A DNA stretch of 56,566 nucleotides, from the NCBI RefSeq assembly GCF_003693445.1, contig NZ_RFAR01000038.1:1-56566 (forward strand). The letters are read 5' to 3'. The stretch comes from Aquitalea palustris. GTDB taxonomy: Bacteria > Pseudomonadota > Gammaproteobacteria > Burkholderiales > Chromobacteriaceae. A program made the position numbers and the translations under genes. Under the pieces are notes generated by a model that saw only the letters and a program-made list of their open reading frames with translations, was not told the DNA's origin and made no database searches. Of the stretch, positions 50,621 to 56,566 are shown one piece after another (position 1 is the stretch's first letter; each line of letters opens with the position of its first letter).

Positions 50621-51781
50621 ATGCGTCTGTATAGCCGGGTGCGCCTGCTGCTGGTGTTGCTGTCGCTGGCGGCGGCGCTGGGCCTGCCCTTGCTCACCTA
50701 TGCGCCCAACCGCCTGCTGACCGGGCAGGGCATCGCTCTGCTTGATTTGCTGCAGGGCGGCTCCGGCCTGCGCTGGCTGGCGCTGCTGCCAGCCTTGCCG
50801 CTGCTGCTGGCACCGTGGTGGCGGCCAGGTATCTGGCGCGAACGGCTGGTGTATCTGGCGGCGCTGTGGCTGGGTGCGGCGCTGTGGTGGCTGGCCGGCA
50901 GCGAGGCCACGCTGCGTGCCGGCGATGAGGATGCGCTGGCGAGGGTGTCGTTTGGCGGTGGCTTCTGGCTGTTGCAGCTGTTGTTGCTGCTGCAGCTGGC
51001 CGAAGCACTGCAAGTATTGGCTGGCGGCCTGCCTCGGCGCGTGTTGCTGCTGTTGCTGGCCCAGCTGCCGCTGCTGTGGCTGTTGCTGTCCGGCAGGCTG
51101 GACAGCCTGTCGCTGCTGCGCGAGTACCACAATAACCAGGATGCGTTTGACGATGCCCTGCTGCGCCATCTGCAGCTGGTGCTGTTTTCCGTGCTGCCGG
51201 CGCTGCTGCTGGGCGGCGCGCTGGGGGTGTGGGCCTATCGCTCGGCCCGCTTTGCCCGGCTGCTGTTTCCCGTGCTCAATGTATTGCAGACCATTCCGTC
51301 GATTGCGCTGTTCGGCTTGTTGATCGGCCCGCTGGCCTGGCTGGGCCGGCAGTTGCCGGGGCTGGGCATTGCCGGCGTCGGGCTGGCACCGGCGCTGCTG
51401 GCGCTCAGCCTGTATGCGCTGTTGCCGGTGGTGCGTGGCACGCTGGCCGGCTTGCAGCAGGTGCCGCCTGCGGTGCGCGAGGCGGCGCGTGGCATGGGCA
51501 TGACACCGTGGCAGATCATGCTGCAGGTGGAAACCCCGCTGGCGCTGCCGGTGTTTCTCAGCGGCCTGCGCATTACTGCGGTGCAGGCGGTGGGGCTGGC
51601 GGCGGTGGCGGCGCTGATCGGAGCGGGTGGCTTTGGCGCCATCATGTTCCAGGGCCTGTCGGCCAGCGCACTCGACCAGGTATTGCTGGGGGTGTTGCCG
51701 GTGCTGCTGCTGGCCTTGCTGGTGGACGTGGCGTTTCGCCTGCTGATTGCCCGGCTGAAAGGGGCTGATGACCATGCTTGA
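50621..51781 (+). CDS. yehY: Osmoprotectant ABC permease (YehY-like)
   Basis: A 386-residue permease, the same size as E. coli YehY (385). Unusually for this family it has extra N-terminal TM segments (about 1-180) before the ABC core permease domain with the EAA motif PAVREAARGMGMTPWQIMLQVETPLALPVFLSGLRI. Part of the four-gene ZYXW transporter; ends overlapping the ATPase gene by 8 bp. Confidence 0.93.
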   Translation: MRLYSRVRLLLVLLSLAAALGLPLLTYAPNRLLTGQGIALLDLLQGGSGLRWLALLPALPLLLAPWWRPGIWRERLVYLAALWLGAALWWLAGSEATLRAGDEDALARVSFGGGFWLLQLLLLLQLAEALQVLAGGLPRRVLLLLLAQLPLLWLLLSGRLDSLSLLREYHNNQDAFDDALLRHLQLVLFSVLPALLLGGALGVWAYRSARFARLLFPVLNVLQTIPSIALFGLLIGPLAWLGRQLPGLGIAGVGLAPALLALSLYALLPVVRGTLAGLQQVPPAVREAARGMGMTPWQIMLQVETPLALPVFLSGLRITAVQAVGLAAVAALIGAGGFGAIMFQGLSASALDQVLLGVLPVLLLALLVDVAFRLLIARLKGADDHA

Positions 51782-52706
51782 ACTCAAGGCAGTAAACAAG
51801 TTTTTCAATGGCTGGCAGGCGGTGGCCGATGTCGACCTGCAGGTAGCCGCCGGCGAGCTGGCGGTGCTGATCGGTACTTCCGGCTCGGGCAAATCCACCA
51901 CGCTGAAGATGATCAACCGGCTGATCGAGCCGGACAGCGGCAGCATACGGCTGGCCGGCGAGGATATCCGCAGCCAGCCGCCCGAGGTGCTGCGCCGTCG
52001 CATCGGCTATGCCATCCAGTCGGTGGGCCTGTTTCCGCACTGGACGGTGGAGCAGAACATCGCCGCCGTACCGTCCCTGCTCAAATGGCCGAAAGCCCGC
52101 ATCCGCGAGCGGGTGGTCGAGCTGCTGGAGCTGTTGCACCTGCCGGCCGCGCAGTTTCTGGCACGCTACCCGCACCAGTTGTCCGGTGGCCAGCAGCAGC
52201 GTGTCGGGGTGGCGCGCGCCTTGGCGGCCGACCCGGAAGTCTTGCTGATGGACGAGCCATTCGGCGCGCTGGACCCGGTTACCCGTGGCACGTTGCAGCA
52301 GGAGCTGCTGCGCATCCAGGCCCTGTCCGGAAAAACCATCGTGCTGGTGACTCACGATATCGATGAAGCCCTGCTGCTGGGCCAGCGTATCGTGCTGATG
52401 GACAAGGGCAGGGTGGTGCAGCAGGGTTCTGCCCAGGATTTCCTGCTGCATCCGGCCAGTGATTTCGTGCGCGATTTTGTCGGCCAGAGCGATGTCGGCG
52501 TGCGGCTGCTGGGGCTGGACACCGTGGCCAGCCGGATGAGGCCGCTGCAGCCAGTCAGCGGCGAGCCGATTGCTGCCTCGGCCACGCTGCGCGAGGCACT
52601 GTCGGCCTTTGTCGCGCGCCGGGTCAGCAGCCTGCCGGTGATTGATGCACAGGGCCAGCCGGCTGGCGTGCTGCATTTTGCCGACTTGCTGCCGGTGGCC
52701 GCATGA
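51774..52706 (+). CDS. yehX: Osmoprotectant ABC ATPase (YehX-like)
   Basis: A 310-residue ABC ATPase with Walker [10 protein letters not shown], signature [15 protein letters not shown], Walker [14 protein letters not shown], and switch His in [11 protein letters not shown], followed by a C-terminal CBS-like regulatory region (about 235-310: [28 protein letters not shown]). CBS domains in this family sense ionic strength. Two start ATGs are 6 bp apart; 51774 has the better RBS spacing. Size matches YehX (308). Confidence 0.93.
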   Translation: MLELKAVNKFFNGWQAVADVDLQVAAGELAVLIGTSGSGKSTTLKMINRLIEPDSGSIRLAGEDIRSQPPEVLRRRIGYAIQSVGLFPHWTVEQNIAAVPSLLKWPKARIRERVVELLELLHLPAAQFLARYPHQLSGGQQQRVGVARALAADPEVLLMDEPFGALDPVTRGTLQQELLRIQALSGKTIVLVTHDIDEALLLGQRIVLMDKGRVVQQGSAQDFLLHPASDFVRDFVGQSDVGVRLLGLDTVASRMRPLQPVSGEPIAASATLREALSAFVARRVSSLPVIDAQGQPAGVLHFADLLPVAA

Positions 52707-53449
52707 AGCCGGCGCGTCTGCCTGCGGCCTTGTGGCTGAGCAGCGGCCTGTTGCTGGCCTTGCTTTACCTGTTGCCGCACAGTGCCGGCCTGTTTGCCTG
52801 GCTGTTTCCCGAAGTGGAACGCCCGCTCTATACCCAGGACAGCTTTGCCAGCCTGGTGCTGGCGCATTTGCTGCTGGTGCTGGCCTCCAGCCTGATTGCC
52901 GTACTGGGCGGGGTGGCAGCCGGCTTGTTGGCCAGCCGGCCGGCCGGGCGTGAATTCCGCCCCTTGCTGGACAGTGTGCTGGCCATCAGTCAGGCGCTGC
53001 CGCCGGTGGCCGTGCTGGCGATTGCCGCGCCGCTGATCGGTTTTGGTGAATGGCCGGCACTGATTGCGCTGGTGCTGTACGGCCTGTTGCCGGTGACGCA
53101 AGGTACGCTGGCCGGGCTGGCCTCGGTGCCGGACAGCGTGCTGGAAGTGGCGCGTGGCCTGGGCATGGGGCGCTGGCGCATTCTGTGGCAGGTGGAGCTG
53201 CCGCTGGCCGCCCCGGTGTTGCTGGCCGGGGTGCGTACCTCGGTGGTGATCAATATCGGCACGGCGGCCATTGCCTCTACCGTGGGCGCACGCACGCTGG
53301 GCCTGCCCATCATCGTCGGGCTGAGCGGTTTCAATACCGCCTATGTGCTGCAAGGCGCGCTGCTGGTGGCCTTGCTGGCCATCGTGGCCGACCAGTGTTT
53401 CGACTGGCTGGCCCACCGCCTGTCGCCGCATGTCGGCGTGGAGCACTGA
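52703..53449 (+). CDS. yehW: Osmoprotectant ABC permease (YehW-like)
   Basis: A 248-residue permease, the size of E. coli YehW (243), with about 5-6 TM helices and the EAA motif [45 protein letters not shown]. Coupled to the ATPase by an ATGA overlap. It completes the Z-Y-X-W set; the gene order here is Z, Y, X, W. Confidence 0.93.
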   Translation: MKPARLPAALWLSSGLLLALLYLLPHSAGLFAWLFPEVERPLYTQDSFASLVLAHLLLVLASSLIAVLGGVAAGLLASRPAGREFRPLLDSVLAISQALPPVAVLAIAAPLIGFGEWPALIALVLYGLLPVTQGTLAGLASVPDSVLEVARGLGMGRWRILWQVELPLAAPVLLAGVRTSVVINIGTAAIASTVGARTLGLPIIVGLSGFNTAYVLQGALLVALLAIVADQCFDWLAHRLSPHVGVEH

Positions 53450-53453
53450 GGCC

Positions 53454-54251
53454 ATGGCCTGGGCCAGCCTGCCCATGTATCCGTGGCCGCAGCCTTTGAC
53501 CGAACACTACTGGCAGTGGCTGCGCCAGCGTCTGCAACAACTGGGCGAGCTTTCCTTACCCACCCACCTGTACTGGCCAGAGGATTATCTGGCGCACTGG
53601 CGCGAGCCGGGCGTGCTGCTCAGCCAGTCCTGCGGCTATCCGGTTTCCGCGCTCCTGCGGGAACAGGTGCAGGTGCTGGGAGCCTTTCATTATCAACTGC
53701 CCGGTTGCGCCGACTGGCGTTACAGCAGTGCACTGCTGGTGCGCAAGAGCGATGCCAGGCTTGCTCTGGCCGATTTTCATGGCCGGCGTGTGGTGTGCAA
53801 TGAGCGGCATTCGCAGTCGGGCTATCACGCCTTGCGCGCCGAAGTGGCGACGCTGGCCGGGGTGCAGCCCTTTTTTGCACAGGTCAGGTTTTCCGGTTCA
53901 CATCGCGCTTCGGCCGCGCTGCTGGCGGCGGGTGAGGCGGATATTGCCGCGCTGGACTGTGTCAGCCATGCCCTGCTGGCACGGCAACAGCCACAGCTGT
54001 TCGAGCAACTGGCCTGCATTGGCCATACCCGCTTGCAACCCGGATTACCCTTGATCACGGCCGCGTCCACGCCTGCCGCGACCGTCGCACGGCTACGCCA
54101 GGCCATTGGCGACAGCTTGCATGCGGTCGAACTACAGGCTTTTTTCCGGGAGGCGGCTATTGATGGCTTCAGCCCGCTGGCTCTGTCCGACTACACCTGC
54201 ATTGCAGACACTGCCGCACACTGGCGTGCTGCGGGCATGGCGGAGTGGTAA
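53454..54251 (+). CDS. PhnD-like substrate-binding domain protein without signal peptide
   Basis: A 265-residue protein of the PhnD/phosphonate-type periplasmic binding fold (Type II PBP): LSQSCGYPVSALLREQVQVLGAFHYQLPGCADWRYSSALLVRKSD, VVCNERHSQSGYHALRAEV, GSHRASAALLAAGEADIAALDC. No signal peptide or lipobox is visible at the N-terminus (MAWASLPMYPWPQPLTEHYW), so it may be cytoplasmic. It follows the permease by 4 bp, so it belongs to the OsmU operon. A cytoplasmic sensor or enzyme-like binder is possible. Confidence 0.85.
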   Translation: MAWASLPMYPWPQPLTEHYWQWLRQRLQQLGELSLPTHLYWPEDYLAHWREPGVLLSQSCGYPVSALLREQVQVLGAFHYQLPGCADWRYSSALLVRKSDARLALADFHGRRVVCNERHSQSGYHALRAEVATLAGVQPFFAQVRFSGSHRASAALLAAGEADIAALDCVSHALLARQQPQLFEQLACIGHTRLQPGLPLITAASTPAATVARLRQAIGDSLHAVELQAFFREAAIDGFSPLALSDYTCIADTAAHWRAAGMAEW

Positions 54252-54265
54252 GGCCCTTGGCAGGT

Positions 54266-54688
54266 TTAGCTGTCCAGCCCGGCGATGGCGCGGAGGATGG
54301 CCAGCCCCTCATCCGGACAGGCCGTCAGTCGGTGCGGGTCGAAACCTTGTTCGAACACCGGGGCGAACTGGGGCAGGGCGCGGGCAGCTGCCGCATCCAG
54401 CTGGCGAAACCCCATATGCCACTGGCTGAATTCGCGCTGGTGGATGGGGGTGCGCAGATGCGGCTCGATGCTGTGATGACGCGGGTCGCGTGCGATGCGG
54501 GCATAGGTGGCATCCACGGCCGCCGGGCTGCCTTCCAGTAATTGCAGAAAGCTGCCATGGGTGTACAGCAGCAAGCCGGTGACCGCATTGGCCTGATTGT
54601 TGCTGACTGACTGCTCCAGGATGGCGGTCAGCTCGGCAGGGCTGAAGTCGGCACTGGCGCTACTGGAGTAAATCAGCTGGATCAGCAT
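54266..54688 (-). CDS. BLUF-domain blue-light sensor
   Basis: A 140-residue single-domain BLUF protein. The flavin-interacting Tyr is in LIQLIYSSS (Tyr about residue 7) and the Gln in GSFLQLLEG (about residue 49), the residue pair needed for the photocycle; NNQANAVTGLLLY completes the signature. It binds FAD and signals blue light by protein interaction. An AGGAA site lies upstream of the ATG, 21 bp after the stop of the hybrid kinase gene, so the two are co-transcribed and BLUF could modulate the kinase. It is a second photoreceptor in the window, far from the photolyase operon. Confidence 0.93.
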   Translation of the reverse strand: MLIQLIYSSSASADFSPAELTAILEQSVSNNQANAVTGLLLYTHGSFLQLLEGSPAAVDATYARIARDPRHHSIEPHLRTPIHQREFSQWHMGFRQLDAAAARALPQFAPVFEQGFDPHRLTACPDEGLAILRAIAGLDS

Positions 54689-54709
54689 GGGGTTGATTCC
54701 TGTCGAAGA

Positions 54710-56566
54710 TCAGTTCTGCACCGGTGGCCTGGCCAGCAGGACGGCGCGCAGCAGGCTGAATTGCTGCTCCAGCGTGCTGAGCAGCTGCTCCTGGGCCGCC
54801 AGGTCGCTCTGGGCCGCGATTCGCTCCAGTTGTGCGGCGGCGCTGACCATCGGCGTGGCACCAAACAGCGCGGCATTGCCCTTGATGGTGTGTGCCAGCC
54901 GTTTTACCGCAAGCGGATCAGGCTGCTGCAGTGCCTGGTGCAGGCGCTGGATTTCCTGCGGGAAAGACGCAAGAAAACTGGCGGCGACGATGTCGATGAC
55001 TTCAGGGTCTTGCTGGAGCAGGCTGGCCCGGTAGTCGAATGCCGGTGGCGGGCTGGCGGCCGGTGCATAGCGCTGCAACAGCTGTTGCAGGTCGGCGGCA
55101 CGCACCGGTTTGCACAGGTAGTCGTCCATGCCGGCGGCCAGGCAGTGTTCGCGGTCACCCGGCAGGGCATTGGCGGTCATGGCGATGATGGGCAGGTGCT
55201 GGCCGGCGGCTTCCTGTCTGCGGTAGCGGCGGGTGGCTTCCAGCCCGCCCATCACCGGCATCTGCATGTCCATCAACACCAGGTCGTAGGGCTGGCCGGC
55301 CAGCTCGTCCAGTGCCTGCTGGCCGTCTTCCGCCAGCGTTGCCCGGTGGCCCCAGCGACTGAGCAGGCTGATGGCCAGCTGCTGGTTTACCTGATTGTCT
55401 TCCACCACCAGGATGCGCAGGCTGCCATGGCTGGTGGCGATGGCCGGCTGGCTGTCGCTGGCGGGCAGGGGGTGCGGTGCTGCCCCCAGCGCCTGCAAGA
55501 TGGTCTGGTGCAATTCCGATTGCAATACCGGCTTGGCCACGTGGCAGGTGATGCCGCTGGCGCGATACTGTTCGGCACTGTGGCTGCCGGCGGAGGACAG
55601 CATGATCAGCACCGGTGGTGCGGGCAGTTGCAGCGCCTGGATGCGCTGGGCGGTTTCGAAGCCGTCCATTTCCGGCATCATGCCGTCCAGCAGGACAAAG
55701 GAATAAGCAGACGAGGCGCTGGCCAGCATGGCCAGGCCGGTGGCACCGCTGTCGGCTTGCTCTGCCTGTACCCCCCAGCTGGCCAGCGTTTCCTGCAGAA
55801 TGTCGCGGTTGATGCGGTTGTCGTCGATGATCAGCGCACGCAGCTCATGCAGGCCATCCGGGCTGAGCGGGCGCGGAAGGCTGGCCGGGTCGACGCTGGC
55901 GAAACGCACGGTGAAGTGAAAGGTGCTGCCCTGGCCTGGCCGGCTTTCCAGCCACATCTGGCCATGCATCATCGACACCAGACGCTTGCAGATGGACAGC
56001 CCCAGGCCGGTGCCGCCGTATTTGCGTGTGGTGGAGCTGTCTTCCTGCACGAAGGCTTCGAAAATGCTTTCCTGCTTGTCGCGGGCAATGCCGATGCCGG
56101 TATCGCAGACCGAGAATTTCACCAGCACGTCCTTGCCATCCTGTTCCAGCAGGGAGGCGCGGATCAGCACCTCGCCCGCGCTGGTGAACTTGATGGCATT
56201 GGACAGCAGGTTGAGCAGCACCTGGCGCAAGCGGCCGGGGTCGCCCAGCAGCACCGGCGGAATGTCCGGGGCGATGCGGCAGGCCAGTTCCAGTCCCTTG
56301 CTCTCCGCCCGCATGGCCACGTTCTTCATGGTGCTGCCCAGCACCGCCTCCAGTTCGAAGGCGGTTTCTTCTATGGTCATCTTGCCGGCTTCCAGCTTGG
56401 AGAAGTCGAGAATGTCGTTGATGACGGTGAGCAGGGCTTCGGTGGAGGATTTCACCACCGTCATGTATTCGCGCTGTTCGCGGTTCAGCTCGGTGTCCAG
56501 CGTCAGTTCGGTCATGCCGAGGATGCCGTTCATCGGGGTGCGGATTTCATGGCTCATATTGGCCAG
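54710..56566 (-). CDS. Hybrid sensor histidine kinase, C-terminal part (HisKA-HATPase-REC-REC-Hpt)
   Basis: Partial: the gene continues past the end of the window, so the N-terminal sensor region is missing. Present: HisKA with NMSHEIRTPMNGILGMTEL (phospho-His), HATPase with LLNLLSNAIKFT, DTGIGIARDKQ and GGTGLGLSICKRL, first REC with RALIIDDNRINRDILQ and the acceptor in FVLLDGMMPEMDGFE, second REC with ILVVEDNQVNQQLAISLL and LVLMDMQMPVMGGLEATRRYR, and a C-terminal Hpt domain with LAHTIKGNAALFG. This is an unorthodox phosphorelay kinase. It is upstream of, and probably co-transcribed with, the BLUF gene. Confidence 0.95.
   Translation of the reverse strand: MANMSHEIRTPMNGILGMTELTLDTELNREQREYMTVVKSSTEALLTVINDILDFSKLEAGKMTIEETAFELEAVLGSTMKNVAMRAESKGLELACRIAPDIPPVLLGDPGRLRQVLLNLLSNAIKFTSAGEVLIRASLLEQDGKDVLVKFSVCDTGIGIARDKQESIFEAFVQEDSSTTRKYGGTGLGLSICKRLVSMMHGQMWLESRPGQGSTFHFTVRFASVDPASLPRPLSPDGLHELRALIIDDNRINRDILQETLASWGVQAEQADSGATGLAMLASASSAYSFVLLDGMMPEMDGFETAQRIQALQLPAPPVLIMLSSAGSHSAEQYRASGITCHVAKPVLQSELHQTILQALGAAPHPLPASDSQPAIATSHGSLRILVVEDNQVNQQLAISLLSRWGHRATLAEDGQQALDELAGQPYDLVLMDMQMPVMGGLEATRRYRRQEAAGQHLPIIAMTANALPGDREHCLAAGMDDYLCKPVRAADLQQLLQRYAPAASPPPAFDYRASLLQQDPEVIDIVAASFLASFPQEIQRLHQALQQPDPLAVKRLAHTIKGNAALFGATPMVSAAAQLERIAAQSDLAAQEQLLSTLEQQFSLLRAVLLARPPVQN

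Noticed and set aside
49643-52003. A 786-codon antisense frame over the osmoprotectant genes
   Set aside because: Gln/Arg/His-rich low-complexity translation, opposite to well-supported transporter genes.
1-56566. CRISPR arrays, tRNA, rRNA, integrases or complete IS elements
   Set aside because: None found: no regularly spaced repeats, no cloverleaf or rRNA-like segment and no transposase or integrase frame was recognised.

Overview
The window is GC-rich chromosomal DNA of a Gram-negative bacterium. It has TonB/ExbB/ExbD, TonB-dependent receptors, a trimeric porin and lipoproteins, with compact operons joined by ATGA overlaps. Gene content and protein flavour suggest a betaproteobacterium, probably Neisseriales/Chromobacteriaceae (Chromobacterium, Aquitalea or Vogesella type). 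That placement is inference, since there is no rRNA or other marker gene here. No tRNA, rRNA, CRISPR array, prophage or complete insertion sequence was seen.

0-7.7 kb: a minus-strand operon of the light/singlet-oxygen type. In transcription order it encodes an FAD-dependent oxidoreductase, DUF1365, a Cfa-like lipid methyltransferase, an SDR, an NTF2-like protein, a small DUF2256 zinc-ribbon-like protein (48 codons), an iron-sulfur photolyase and a Blc lipocalin. A divergent TetR-family gene sits at its head, with a palindrome between them. 7.8-14.1 kb: a metal/iron uptake unit of PepSY membrane protein, TonB-dependent receptor and divergent tonB-exbB-exbD. 14.2-19 kb: an iron-dependent alcohol dehydrogenase and a large CHASE3-PAS-PAS-GAF-GGDEF-EAL protein. 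19-31 kb: a complete hydroxamate siderophore locus, with a receptor divergent from N-hydroxylase, exporter, acyltransferase, NIS synthetase, FhuF-type reductase, ABC ATPase, fused permease and binding protein. A clear Fur box lies at the divergent promoter.

31-39 kb: a GabP-type permease, an OmpA-like lipoprotein, and a LysR gene divergent from a FAD amine oxidase-like protein, a cupin and an aldehyde dehydrogenase (likely amine/polyamine catabolism). Small VOC and DUF3088 proteins and a porin follow. 41.3-48.4 kb: two flavin monooxygenases, an M20 amidohydrolase, a GNAT acetyltransferase, a fused permease-ATPase and a binding protein. This gene set matches the Bacillus Ytm/Yxe S-alkylcysteine salvage systems (acetylate, oxygenate, deacetylate). 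48.6-54.3 kb: a membrane di-iron desaturase, a YehZYXW/OsmU-type osmoprotectant ABC transporter and a PhnD-like protein without a signal peptide. 54.3 kb to the end: a BLUF blue-light sensor downstream of a hybrid histidine kinase that runs off the window.

Two short elements with terminal inverted repeats (about 12.03-12.18 kb and 48.37-48.51 kb) look like MITE-type repeats sharing similar ends. The most interesting leads are the light-stress operon with a TetR gene in the regulator position, the BLUF-kinase pair, the S-alkylcysteine-like locus, and the desaturase/OsmU/PhnD-like set.
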